64,000 nucleotides of DNA from the NCBI GenBank assembly GCA_002215645.1, contig NGFI01000004.1, forward strand, positions 427,234 through 491,233, written 5' to 3'. Below, piece by piece: positions 27,183-34,518 of this stretch. The first letter of the stretch is position 1, and every line of letters begins with the position of its first letter. Under the pieces are notes generated by a model that had not been told where the DNA came from, did no database searches, and worked only from the letters and a program-made list of their open reading frames with translations. A program made the position numbers and the translations under genes. Source of the stretch: Gemmatimonadetes bacterium 2013_60CM_65_52 (GTDB lineage Bacteria > Gemmatimonadota > Gemmatimonadetes > Gemmatimonadales > Gemmatimonadaceae).

Positions 27183-27281
27183 CGCCGTAGGTAGCCAGTT
27201 CGGCTAGCGACTCGTCTGGAGCCAAGGCTATCTTACGGACAGAGAACCTTAAGGCTCGCGGGATACCAGAAGAGCTCGGAA

Positions 27282-27521
27282 ATGACAGAGGACAGAAGGA
27301 CGCCGGCCATCGGTGACTCGGGCGTCGTTGTAGACGTCATCGCTCGCAAGTATGGCCACATGACGGTCGCCCAACTCATGCCGGATTACGAGATCGGCGA
27401 GGCACACCTCGTCCGCGACGCGGATGGAGGCGTATGGGCGCTGTACCCGCGCGCAGCTCGTTCCGCGCAGAGCGACGCGCCGTGGTACGCGCACCGGACG
27501 GTCGGCTTCGACGCCCTGTAG
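27282..27521 (+). CDS. small hypothetical protein
   Basis: A 79-residue protein with the segments GVVVDVIARKYGHMTVAQLMPDYEIGEAHLVRDADGGVWALYPRA split by short loops. Its balanced composition and D-A-D-G-G-V-W-A-L pattern suggest a small beta-rich fold. No catalytic motif or family was recognised. It sits between the XRE regulator and the AlpA-like gene on the same strand, 99 bases after the former. Confidence 0.5.
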   Translation: MTEDRRTPAIGDSGVVVDVIARKYGHMTVAQLMPDYEIGEAHLVRDADGGVWALYPRAARSAQSDAPWYAHRTVGFDAL

Positions 27522-27565
27522 AAGAGTACCGAAGGTTCGTGCGCTCGCTCCCCTAAGCCGGCCAC

Positions 27566-27793
27566 ATGCACACACGCCCTCTGGAGGCAGATAGGCCCAA
27601 AGGGCGTATCCACTACGCTGACAACGACGTCCTCACTGCCGCCGAGATGAGGGAGGCACTCAGGTTGTCACTGCGCCAGTGGAATCGGGTGATGCCCTCG
27701 CTGCCGGCGAGCTACGCCCTCGGAGAGAACTCCGCGCGATTCATCTACGGAGAGGTACTCGCGCTCCTGCGTCGGACCGGAGCGTCTGCGTGA
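27566..27793 (+). CDS. AlpA/excisionase-like helix-turn-helix DNA-binding protein
   Basis: A 75-residue protein whose core reads LTAAEMREALRLSLRQWNRVMPSLPAS, then LGENSARFIYGEVLALLRR. This is the pattern of winged-helix AlpA/MerR-type excisionases: a recognition helix with [ST]-x-x-x-[WT] followed by P-x-P and a terminal R-[FW]-x-x-x-E-[VI]. Such proteins act as recombination directionality factors or activate integrase genes in islands. Its stop overlaps the start of the next gene by two bases. Without an integrase nearby its present target is unclear. Confidence 0.65.
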   Translation: MHTRPLEADRPKGRIHYADNDVLTAAEMREALRLSLRQWNRVMPSLPASYALGENSARFIYGEVLALLRRTGASA

Positions 27794-28575
27794 CCCTGAG
27801 CAACACCCAGCAGGACTATCGACGCGTGGCCGAGATCGCGGCCCGCCGTGACCTGAACATTCCCGCCATGAATCGGTGGGCGTCTCACGTCGTCGATGCG
27901 TGGCTGGGGCGGCGTGAATCGTCGCACGAGTGGCATTCGCCTGACTACTGGTGGCGACTCAAGGCGACAACGTCGGGCCGGTCGATCTCCTACGGCGAGG
28001 TACTCGTTACACGAGCGCACGATGGCTTCGTCGCGCTCGTCAACGGCAAACGATACCGGCACCGTTCATGGAAGCTGCGAATGGAGCTGCTCGAGCGAGC
28101 GCTTGCGCGTCGTCGTGTCCCGGTGCTCGTCATCAGGCCCCCCATTCCCTGGGGCTATGTGCAAGCCGAGAACCTGGATCGTTGGTACGGCGCCCTCCGG
28201 GGATGGCAGCGATTGACTGCTGACGGGCGCACCGCTCGCGTTCGCGGCATCGCCGAGTTCCTCGTGAGCGCGTACTTGGACAGAGAGAGCGCGAGCTATT
28301 TCGACGGCTACTTCTCGGCGGACGCCACGGACGACTGCATTGCAGTCTGGTCCGAGTGCATCGCGGTGCGAGCGCGCCGGGGCTCGCGGATCATGCTCCT
28401 CTCGGCGCGCCGTTACCCGCGCGTGAGCGCCTCGCGCGACATCCGCGATGCGGTTCGTCTCGCGCTACAGGAGCGGGCGATTCCGTTTCGTGAGCTTCGG
28501 CCGGCCGAGGCAGGCTACTCGACGCCCCGGAGTCTCATTGCCGCATGGAGGGCGAGCCCGATGCGGGTCGCGTGA
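27790..28575 (+). CDS. unknown island protein coupled to the AlpA-like gene
   Basis: A 261-residue protein with a GTG start overlapping the previous TGA. The sequence contains MNRWASHVVDAWLGRRES near the start, PVLVIRPPIPWGYVQAENLDRWYGALRGWQ in the middle (given in two overlapping blocks, with tryptophan-rich character), YLDRESASYFDGYFSADATD, and ends with RSLIAAWRASPMRVA. It is rich in Arg and Trp, with no membrane segment and no motif I can assign. Translational coupling suggests it works with the AlpA-like protein, perhaps in DNA maintenance or transfer of the element. Confidence 0.65.
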   Translation: MTLSNTQQDYRRVAEIAARRDLNIPAMNRWASHVVDAWLGRRESSHEWHSPDYWWRLKATTSGRSISYGEVLVTRAHDGFVALVNGKRYRHRSWKLRMELLERALARRRVPVLVIRPPIPWGYVQAENLDRWYGALRGWQRLTADGRTARVRGIAEFLVSAYLDRESASYFDGYFSADATDDCIAVWSECIAVRARRGSRIMLLSARRYPRVSASRDIRDAVRLALQERAIPFRELRPAEAGYSTPRSLIAAWRASPMRVA

Positions 28576-28873
28576 CACCGGCGCCCTCACGGACCGGCCG
28601 AGGCATTGAGGAATCGGTCACATCCGGTCCATAGTCAGACTTGGCGATCGGGTGCGACTGGGCTTCGTGGCGCGGCATCGTGACGAAGGTCGAGTCGAGA
28701 TCCCACGACCCGGCTTTCGCATTGACAGAATCCATTGAACCATCCCTAAAGGAGACGAGGTCACGATGCGCTCTCCAATGCGCCGTGCGCAAGCTGGCAA
28801 CATGACACCCGCGTTCTCGTCGCGCGGCATCTAGGTGAGATCAATTACGGTGGATGCTGTGTGGATGCTAGAG
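28576..28873. other. non-coding end of the island
   Basis: Nearly 300 bases between the last island gene and the tRNA-Pro terminator. Frames on both strands are short and atypical. Nothing functional is recognised. Confidence 0.4.
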
Positions 28874-28905
28874 AAAACCCCCTGACGGCTCGCGCGATCA
28901 GGGGG
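28874..28905 (-). terminator. intrinsic terminator downstream of tRNA-Pro
   Basis: Read on the minus strand, CCCCCTGA and TCAGGGGG form an 8-bp stem followed directly by TTTT. It lies 33 bases beyond the CCA end of tRNA-Pro and within the island side of the junction. Confidence 0.7.
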
Positions 28906-28930
28906 CTTCATATCTTCTTATCCTGCTGTG

Positions 28931-28981
28931 ACTTATATGGTCGGGGCGACTGGATTTGAACCAGCGACCTCCTGCTCCCGA
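28931..28981 (-). repeat. right attachment repeat within tRNA-Pro
   Basis: Identical to 19966-20016 over 51 bases. It covers the seven bases beyond the CCA end and the tRNA up to the anticodon loop. Confidence 0.88.
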
Positions 28982-29014
28982 AGCAGGCGCGCTACCGGGC
29001 TACGCTACGCCCCG
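28938..29014 (-). tRNA. tRNA-Pro (anticodon CGG)
   Basis: On the minus strand the acceptor strands CGGGGCG and CGCCCCG pair fully, the discriminator is A and CCA is encoded. The anticodon stem CCTGC/GCAGG encloses loop TTCGGGA, giving anticodon CGG. The T arm contains GGTTCAAATCC. It is the integration target of the adjacent island. Confidence 0.95.
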
Positions 29015-29036
29015 CCGACTCACCCTAACCGCCTCA

Positions 29037-29110
29037 TGCGCCCGGAGGAACTCGAATCCCCAACCTTCTGATCCGTAGTCAGATGCTCTATCCAATTGAG
29101 CTACGAGCGC
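29037..29110 (-). tRNA. tRNA-Arg (anticodon ACG)
   Basis: On the minus strand the acceptor arm GCGCTCG pairs with CGGGCGC, the discriminator is A and CCA is not encoded. The anticodon stem TCTGA/TCAGA encloses CTACGGA, giving ACG, whose A34 is normally deaminated to inosine. It lies 22 bases upstream of tRNA-Pro. Confidence 0.95.
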
Positions 29111-29257
29111 GCGGCTGCATTCACACACAAAATGAATATCGAACGCAGACACGAATCATATCGGCGACGACCCCAAGCGTCAACTCGAACGCGCCCAAGC
29201 ACAATTGACTGAGGTGCCGGTGATTCGTTTCCTGCGGCGAAAAACGTGCTGCGTCGC

Positions 29258-29671
29258 CTACGCGGGCGACTTCCGCGGTCGGCCCCCCTTGGCTCCATTC
29301 GCTCGAGCAGCACGCCGTTTGTCAGCGCTCGTGACACTACCACCGCGACGACCGATTTCCCGGGCTGTCATCGCCATCACCAGCCCAGGGACACTGTAGT
29401 CCGCATCGAGCGCCGGTACGCGCAGTGCAAACCCGGCCGGCGACACCTCGACATCGGCGAGCTGTGCGGCCGTCGCCCCGGCCAGGTGCGGCAAGGTCGC
29501 AATCGGGATACCGAGAGAGTACCCGTTGGTGAGTTCGAGCACGATACGCTTCGACCTGCGATCATACCGCGCGCTGGTGGCGTAGAGTCCCGCGGCCCGC
29601 TCCTCTTCCGTGCGGCGCTGCGCTGCGTCGAACTGTCGGTCGATCTCGGCTTCCGTCAGTGGCCTAGCCAT
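29258..29671 (-). CDS. DUF2442 domain protein
   Basis: A 137-residue protein. The N-terminus PLTEAEIDRQFDAAQRR is helical. The DUF2442 core follows: ARYDRRSKRIVLELTNGYSLGIPIATLPHLAGAT and VEVSPAGFALRVPALDADYSVPGLV, seen in two blocks. The C-terminus is basic and contains GAKGGRPRK, similar to an AT-hook. Its start overlaps the end of the DUF4160 gene by eight bases. The DUF4160/DUF2442 pair recurs in mobile regions and has been suggested to be a toxin-antitoxin-like module, with no established activity. Confidence 0.82.
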   Translation of the reverse strand: MARPLTEAEIDRQFDAAQRRTEEERAAGLYATSARYDRRSKRIVLELTNGYSLGIPIATLPHLAGATAAQLADVEVSPAGFALRVPALDADYSVPGLVMAMTAREIGRRGGSVTSADKRRAARANGAKGGRPRKSPA

Positions 29672-29897
29672 GGTACTTCCTCCATTCGCTCAACAGAAAC
29701 TCCCGATGCGCCTCCACCAACCGGACGGCACCGCCCGTCTCCGCGCGAGTCATCTGCGTCCGCACAATTGCGACCGGCTCCAGTGTGACGACGACTTCCT
29801 TTCCGGCCTTTCGGACATGCACGTGCGCCGGGCCGTGCTCGCGGTCGGGCAGAAAGACGATGACGTCGAAGCCATCGATGCGAAGCACGGAAGGCAT
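29664..29897 (-). CDS. DUF4160 domain protein
   Basis: A 77-residue protein matching DUF4160 over its whole length: MPSVLRIDGFDVIVFLPDREH, then the hallmark GPAHVHVRKAGKEVVVTLEP and a C-terminal helix ending LLSEWRKYHG. It is the first gene of a two-gene unit with the DUF2442 protein, overlapping it by eight bases. The HVHV motif could bind metal or nucleic acid, but no function is proven. The pair lies between tRNA-Arg and tRNA-Val, a typical insertion site. Confidence 0.85.
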   Translation of the reverse strand: MPSVLRIDGFDVIVFLPDREHGPAHVHVRKAGKEVVVTLEPVAIVRTQMTRAETGGAVRLVEAHREFLLSEWRKYHG

Positions 29898-30099
29898 TAT
29901 TAATCTAAGCGGCTTGGGTTACCGGTCAAGGAGCCTCGCTGAGCGCGGACACACCACGCTGAGTCAGAGTCGGACGTCCGAAATCCGCTATCACCGTCAG
30001 TCGTCCCATCGCCACACGGGCATCAGCGGCGGAGAGTCTCCGAGTGGAATCTCCGACATCCGGTGCCGCTACTGACACCCTCCGCCCGCCGCCACAACG

Positions 30100-30129
30100 A
30101 AAAAGCCTCCCGATCTCGCATCGGGAGGC
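30100..30129 (-). terminator. terminator of the Ala-Gly-Val tRNA operon
   Basis: On the minus strand GCCTCCCGAT and ATCGGGAGGC form a 10-bp stem with a 5-base loop, followed by TTTTT. It lies 8 bases past the tRNA-Val 3' end. Confidence 0.9.
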
Positions 30130-30136
30130 AACGAAG

Positions 30137-30210
30137 TGGGCGGTACAAGACTCGAACTTGTGACCTCCACGATGTCAACGTGGCGCTCTAACCAACTGAG
30201 CTAACCGCCC
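30137..30210 (-). tRNA. tRNA-Val (anticodon GAC)
   Basis: Acceptor arm GGGCGGT/ACCGCCC, anticodon stem CCACG/CGTGG enclosing TTGACAT (anticodon GAC), T arm with GTTCGAGTC. Discriminator A; CCA not encoded. Third gene of a tRNA operon read from the promoter at 30561. Confidence 0.95.
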
Positions 30211-30298
30211 CACTCGGCGCAGCTCGCCGGTCACCGGCGGCCCGCCAACCACGACCGAACGGAACCACATGCCACGCTCGCCCGTAGATATCCACCAG

Positions 30299-30371
30299 AG
30301 CGGGAAACGGGACTCGAACCCGCGACCCCAACCTTGGCAAGGTTGTGCTCTACCAACTGAGCTATTCCCGC
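30299..30371 (-). tRNA. tRNA-Gly (anticodon GCC)
   Basis: Acceptor arm GCGGGAA/TTCCCGC, anticodon stem CAACC/GGTTG enclosing TTGCCAA (anticodon GCC). Discriminator U, usual for bacterial tRNA-Gly; CCA not encoded. Middle gene of the tRNA operon. Confidence 0.95.
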
Positions 30372-30388
30372 AGTCTGCTCCGGCCCAG

Positions 30389-30461
<73 letters not shown>

Positions 30462-30532
30462 GGGCCCGCGGAAAATCGACGGAATCCACACGCAAAACCG
30501 ACGCAAAACACACGTTCCCGCAGGAACCAGAA

Positions 30533-30561
30533 TATATAGCCGAGGGTATATGTGGTGTCAA
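30533..30561 (-). promoter_or_regulatory. consensus sigma-70-type promoter of the tRNA operon
   Basis: On the minus strand TTGACA (30561-30556) and TATATA (30538-30533) are separated by 17 bases. It lies about 72 bases before tRNA-Ala and matches the consensus almost perfectly, as expected for a stable-RNA operon. The rest of 30462-30811 holds no gene that I can support. Confidence 0.85.
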
Positions 30562-30811
30562 CAAAGAGGGCTGGCGGAATCGCAGTAGGCCGGTAATTTG
30601 CAGCGCTCCGGATGAACTACCCGGAACACCGCACCAAACCCGCCACGACGACGGTCATTTCGATGACGCGTCACCATCGTGGCGCTCCAGATTTCAACGT
30701 AGCCCAGCGACACGCCGCCAGCGCTTTCGATCCGATTTCGTCAGCACGCCAGCTCGTCCGTCGCAGCTCATAGATGCCTACTCTCACGCGTAGGACCTGT
30801 ACGAGGCACCC

Positions 30812-31705
30812 ATGACCGAAGTGAAAAAGCCGGTACGCCGGCGCCGCGCCGCGCCCGCGGGCATCGCGCCCAACGAGCCCGAGCGCGACATCCTCGACCA
30901 ATACCTGTACGAAGTCTCCACCTATCCCCTCCTCAAGGGGACGGAGGAGATCGAGCTCGCCCGAAAGATCCGCGCCGGCGACCAGGACGCACTCCAGGAC
31001 CTCGTCAAGCGCAACCTGCGTTTCGTCATCTCCGTCGCCAAGAAATATCAGAACCGCGGACTCCCCCTCATCGATCTCATCGGCGAGGGTAACGTCGGCC
31101 TGCTCACGGCCGCCAGGAAATTCGATCCCGACCAGGGCGTCAAGTTCATCTCCTACGCCGTATGGTGGATCCGCCAGGCGATCCTTTCCGCGCTCGCGCG
31201 GCAGGGCCGCACCGTCCGCGTTCCGCTCAACCGCACGGCGGATCTCTCGCGCATCATCAAGGCGAGTGAGATTCTCAGGCAGAAGCTCAACCGTGAGCCG
31301 AGTCCCGAAGAGCTGAGCCAGCTCACGGGCCTGTCGGTGGACGTCGTGCAGTCGCTCGCAGCGCTCAACACGAGCGACGTACGCCTCGACGCGCCCATGG
31401 ATCCCGAGGGCGACCGCTCGCTCATCGAGCGCTTCGTGGCGGATGAGATGCCGGACACCGAGGAGGAGGCAATGAACCGCTTCCTCACGGACGAGATCGA
31501 GCAGGCGTTGTCCACGCTGCCTCCGCGCGACGCGAAGGTGCTGCGCCTCTACTTCGGCCTCGAAGGCGGACGCGAGCACACGCTCGAGGAAATCGGCAGC
31601 ATGCTCGGCGTCACTCGCGAGCGGGTTCGTCAGCTCCGCGATCGGGCGCTCAAGCGGCTCCGCGAAGGAGATGTCGGGCGTGCGCTGGGCAGCTTCGCGG
31701 CGTAA
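30812..31705 (+). CDS. primary-type RNA polymerase sigma factor (sigma-70 group 1/2)
   Basis: A 297-residue sigma factor with complete regions 1.2 (LDQYLYEVSTYPLLKGTEE), 2 (LVKRNLRFVISVAKKYQNRG, LIDLIGEGNVGL, FDPDQGVKFISYAVWWIRQAI), 3 and 4 (LPPRDAKVLRLYFGL, then the -35-binding HTH TLEEIGSMLGVTRERVRQLR). Region 1.1 and the non-conserved insert of RpoD are missing, so the protein is much shorter than Escherichia coli RpoD but close to short primary or group 2 sigma factors. It probably recognises TTGACA/TATAAT-type promoters like those at 30533 and 34451. A strong terminator follows. Confidence 0.92.
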   Translation: MTEVKKPVRRRRAAPAGIAPNEPERDILDQYLYEVSTYPLLKGTEEIELARKIRAGDQDALQDLVKRNLRFVISVAKKYQNRGLPLIDLIGEGNVGLLTAARKFDPDQGVKFISYAVWWIRQAILSALARQGRTVRVPLNRTADLSRIIKASEILRQKLNREPSPEELSQLTGLSVDVVQSLAALNTSDVRLDAPMDPEGDRSLIERFVADEMPDTEEEAMNRFLTDEIEQALSTLPPRDAKVLRLYFGLEGGREHTLEEIGSMLGVTRERVRQLRDRALKRLREGDVGRALGSFAA

Positions 31706-31750
31706 CGGTCGTGAAGGGTTGAACCGCAACAACGGATGAACGGAAAGAAG

Positions 31751-31781
31751 CGGGGCGGCTTTCGAGCCGCCTCGTTTTTTT
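31751..31781 (+). terminator. intrinsic terminator of the sigma factor gene
   Basis: CGGGGCGGCT (31751-31760) pairs with AGCCGCCTCG (31765-31774), with one G-T pair, across the loop TTCG. Seven T residues follow (31775-31781). Confidence 0.92.
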
Positions 31782-31894
31782 CGGCACCTCCGGGTGAACG
31801 TCCGGCCCACTCCGCAAGATCTGGCACGGGACCCGCCCGGCCATCACGTTTCTGATGTCAACCGCCGTAACCGTTCACCGCCCACCGTCTGTCG

Positions 31895-32665
31895 GTGATT
31901 CAGCTCAAGGACGTCCACAAAAGCTTCGGCCCGAAGCAGGTGCTCGACGGGTTCACCCTGGACGTCCCCGAGGGTGAGACCACCGTCATCATCGGCTATT
32001 CGGGCACGGGCAAGTCCGTCGCGATCAAGCACATCGTCGGCCTGCTCGAGCCGGATTCGGGCGAAGTCTGGGTCGATGGACTCAACGTGCCGGAGCTCCC
32101 GCGGAAGGAGCTCTACGAGCTGCGGTCGCACATCGGCTACGTGTTCCAGTTTGCCGCGCTCTTCGACTCGTTCTCCATCGGCGAGAACGTGGCCATGGGA
32201 CTGCGCAAGCAGGGGCGTCTCTCGGAGCGCGAAATCAGTGAGCGCGTCGACGAAGCACTCGAGCTCGTCGACCTGCCGAACGTGCGCGAGCGTTTTCCGG
32301 CGGAGCTGTCGGGGGGTATGCGCAAGCGAGTGGGCATCGCGCGCGCAATCGCGCTCCGCCCCAAGTACATCCTCTACGACGAGCCGACCACCGGGCTCGA
32401 TCCCGTGACCAGCGCGGTGATCGATCAGCTCATGGTCCGGATGCGCGAGAAGCTGCACGTCACCGGAATCGTCATCACGCACGACATGCGCAGCGCGTAC
32501 ACGGTGGGCACTCGCATCGCGATGCTCTACGACGGAAAGGTGCGCTGGCAGGGCACCGTCGCCGAGATCAAGCGGGCGGACGATCCCATCGTGAAGCAGT
32601 TCATCGAAGGCCGTCCGACCGTGAACGGACACGGCGACGCTGCAAAGCCCGCCGGATCCTCGTGA
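31895..32665 (+). CDS. mlaF: MlaF-like ABC transporter ATP-binding protein
   Basis: A 256-residue ATPase from a GTG start. Walker A is GYSGTGKS, the signature is LSGGMRKRVGIARAIAL and Walker B is YILYDEPTTGLDP, followed by the switch histidine in VITHD. The GTGKS-type P-loop and SGGMRKRVG signature are typical of the MlaF/Ttg2A group, which powers phospholipid traffic between inner and outer membranes. No MlaE permease or MlaD gene lies alongside, so partners must be elsewhere. The TGA stop overlaps the GTG of the next gene by two bases. Confidence 0.85.
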   Translation: MIQLKDVHKSFGPKQVLDGFTLDVPEGETTVIIGYSGTGKSVAIKHIVGLLEPDSGEVWVDGLNVPELPRKELYELRSHIGYVFQFAALFDSFSIGENVAMGLRKQGRLSEREISERVDEALELVDLPNVRERFPAELSGGMRKRVGIARAIALRPKYILYDEPTTGLDPVTSAVIDQLMVRMREKLHVTGIVITHDMRSAYTVGTRIAMLYDGKVRWQGTVAEIKRADDPIVKQFIEGRPTVNGHGDAAKPAGSS

Positions 32666-33123
32666 GCGACCCGATGCCTCGCTCACAAGCGCAGCAGGAG
32701 ACGTCCGCCGGTGGAGTCGTCTATCGGCTCCACGATGGAAGTCCGCTGTACCTGCTCATCCGGGACAGCTATCGGAATTGGGGATTTCCCAAGGGACATC
32801 TCGAATCCGGCGAGCGCCCGGAGGACGCGGCGTTGCGCGAAGTACGGGAGGAAACCGGAATCGCCGACGTGGCGCTTCGCGGCGCCATCAACACGATCGA
32901 CTGGCACTTTCGCTTTCGCGGTCGTCTGATCCACAAGGTCTGCCACTTCTTTCTCATGGAGACGGGCGAGAACCATACGTCGCCCCAGCACGCCGAGGGC
33001 ATCACGGCGTGCCAGTGGGTGGATTTTGATGCGGCGTCGGCGGCCATCTCGTACGCCAACGCGCGCCTCGTCCTGCGAAGGGCGCGAGAGATGATCGGCG
33101 CCATTGTCGCGGAGCCGGGATGA
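32662..33123 (+). CDS. Nudix hydrolase
   Basis: A 153-residue Nudix protein, GTG start coupled to the ATPase gene. The full Nudix box GHLESGERPEDAALREVREETGI is present with the catalytic REVREE core, preceded by SAGGVVYRLHDGSPLYLLIRD. Sequences of this style (NWGFPKGHLE) resemble diadenosine-polyphosphate or diphosphoinositol-type hydrolases more than MutT, but the substrate cannot be set from sequence. Its TGA overlaps the ATG of the next gene. Unlike the fragment at 20538 it is intact. Confidence 0.9.
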   Translation: MSDPMPRSQAQQETSAGGVVYRLHDGSPLYLLIRDSYRNWGFPKGHLESGERPEDAALREVREETGIADVALRGAINTIDWHFRFRGRLIHKVCHFFLMETGENHTSPQHAEGITACQWVDFDAASAAISYANARLVLRRAREMIGAIVAEPG

Positions 33124-33941
33124 CGACGGACGGCGCGGGCGCGATTCCACGATCTCTCCTTCCTTCGCCGCTCGTGGCGCTGTTCACCATGCGTGAGCGC
33201 GCGCGAACGATGATGCGGACGGCGTTTCCGCGCCGGCGTGCGCGTCTCACGCTCACGCGCACGCCCGAAGAGCTCGACGCGGTGTTTCGAGGCTCGCTCG
33301 TGGACGCGGCCATCGTCGATCTGGCGGGCGCACAGGAAGAGACGTGGCGCGCCGCAGCGCTCGCGCGCGAGTTTCCGAGCGTTCCGTTCTTTGGCCTGAC
33401 GGCGCTTCGCGCCGCGGAAGCGTCGGCGGTGTCGCAGTGCGCGTCGCTCGACTTCGCGGATGTGCTGGTGGAGTCGGTGGACGACGCAGTCGCGCGCGAC
33501 ATCGTACTGCGTAGCGGCTTCTCCACGCGATTCAACTTGGCGCTGGCGCAACCGCCCGAGACGCTGGGTCTGGCAGCGCCACTTCAGCGCTCCGCCTGGC
33601 AGTGCATCGTGGCGTGGTCCGGCCGCCCCGTGCGGACGCAACTGCTGGCCGACGCGCTCGGCGTGACGCGAGAGCACCTGAGCCGATCGTTCGCGGCGGA
33701 GGGCGCGCCCAACCTCAAGCGCGTGATCGATCTGGTGCGGCTGATTGCGGCGGCGGAGCTGGCGAAGAATCCGGGTTATGACGTGCGCGACGTGGCGGAA
33801 GTACTGGACTTCGCGAGCTCGTCCCACCTCTCGAGCACGGCGCAGCGCGTGGTGGGAATGAAGCCCGCGTCGCTGGCCCGCCTGCGCGCGGTGGACCTGA
33901 TCGACCGATTCTCGAGAGGTCACGCGCGTAGCCGGGGTTGA
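33120..33941 (+). CDS. AraC-type helix-turn-helix regulator
   Basis: A 273-residue protein coupled to the Nudix gene by an ATGA overlap. Residues about 1-150 form an atypical input domain with response-regulator-like strands (AAIVDLAGAQEE, VPFFGLTALRAAE) but no clear phospho-acceptor pocket. The C-terminal part contains the AraC double HTH: QLLADALGVTREHLSRSFAA and VRDVAEVLDFASSSHLSSTAQRVVGMKP. It probably regulates genes nearby or envelope functions. Its last 22 bases overlap the end of the convergent four-helix-bundle gene. Confidence 0.75.
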   Translation: MTTDGAGAIPRSLLPSPLVALFTMRERARTMMRTAFPRRRARLTLTRTPEELDAVFRGSLVDAAIVDLAGAQEETWRAAALAREFPSVPFFGLTALRAAEASAVSQCASLDFADVLVESVDDAVARDIVLRSGFSTRFNLALAQPPETLGLAAPLQRSAWQCIVAWSGRPVRTQLLADALGVTREHLSRSFAAEGAPNLKRVIDLVRLIAAAELAKNPGYDVRDVAEVLDFASSSHLSSTAQRVVGMKPASLARLRAVDLIDRFSRGHARSRG

Positions 33942-34321
33942 TCGGCCGCGGCCGTGTCGCCCACCTGGCGATCGAGGTAGACGATGTAACCGGCCAGCAG
34001 CCGTGCGACGAGCGCGGAGCGGGCGGTGATCTCCGTAAAGGCGCCTGCCGGGATGAGGTCGGCGTGCTTTGCGATCGCCAGCTCGGTCTCGAGGCGCAGC
34101 AGTGCGCACTTGGCGGCGAGATATGCTTCACGCTGCCCGGCGAGCGAGTGTTTGCCGTATCCTTCGGCGATGTGGTCGCCGACGGACAGGGCGGTGACCA
34201 TGACCGTTTCGCTGACGATCTGGCTTTCGCGCTTCGCGTTCGCGCGGACCGCGCGAATCACCTCTCCGGCGAGTGAAACGGATTCCTGCCAGACGCGGAG
34301 CTCGCGGACGCCTGATGACAT
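33920..34321 (-). CDS. four-helix-bundle protein (S23-like)
   Basis: A 133-residue protein of the four-helix-bundle family related to ribosomal intervening-sequence proteins. Typical blocks are VRELRVWQESVSLAGEVIRAV at the start, the central VGDHIAEGYGKHSLAGQREAYLAAKCALLRLETEL (shown here as parts), and YIVYLDRQVG near the end. The fold forms pentamers in known cases; the function is unknown. It is divergent from the ATP synthase operon and overlaps the AraC gene end-to-end. Confidence 0.85.
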   Translation of the reverse strand: MSSGVRELRVWQESVSLAGEVIRAVRANAKRESQIVSETVMVTALSVGDHIAEGYGKHSLAGQREAYLAAKCALLRLETELAIAKHADLIPAGAFTEITARSALVARLLAGYIVYLDRQVGDTAAADQPRLRA

Positions 34322-34450
34322 GCGATCATGGTAGGGGCGCGCGGGATTTGCGTCGTCACCAAACCCGTGCTTTGCGTGGCCTGATCGCCCCTGGGGGTAG
34401 GCGCTGGCCTGTCCTACTGTCCTACTTTAAAGAAGCGCGGACCGGATGGA

Positions 34451-34487
34451 TTGCTTCCGGAAATCGCTTGTGATAAATTTCACAAGC
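34451..34487 (+). promoter_or_regulatory. ATP synthase operon promoter overlapped by a perfect CRP-type palindrome
   Basis: TTGCTT (34451-34456) and TAAATT (34474-34479) are 17 bases apart, giving a start near 34486 and a short leader before atpA. The palindrome GCTTGTGA-N6-TCACAAGC (34466-34487) has 8-base perfect arms, includes the CRP/FNR-superfamily core TGTGA-N6-TCACA, and has the -10 hexamer as its central six bases. A protein bound here would block RNA polymerase, so repression is predicted. Confidence 0.75.
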
Positions 34488-34518
34488 TGGCCCCACATCG
34501 CCCTCTCAGACCGACCGT

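Larger units (their letters stand above)
19966..28981. mobile_element. genomic island integrated in the 3' end of tRNA-Pro(CGG)
   Basis: The 3' 51 bases of the tRNA-Pro region at 28931-28981 are repeated perfectly and in the same orientation at 19966-20016. The intact tRNA reads leftward, so its 3' end faces the island, the classic arrangement left by a tyrosine-recombinase element. The 8.9 kb between the repeats is visibly less GC-rich and filled with unknown genes, gene fragments, an XRE repressor and an AlpA-like DNA-binding protein. No integrase is recognisable, so the element is decayed or depends on a helper. Boundaries are read directly; the mechanism is inferred. Confidence 0.8.

Noticed and set aside
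30671..31810. 379-codon minus-strand open frame over the sigma factor
   Set aside because: Antisense to a fully conserved sigma-70 gene, and it runs through that gene's terminator.
34466..34487. Palindrome as a terminator hairpin
   Set aside because: The six-base AT-rich centre is a good -10, there is no T-run, and it matches the CRP-family operator exactly, so an operator is more likely.
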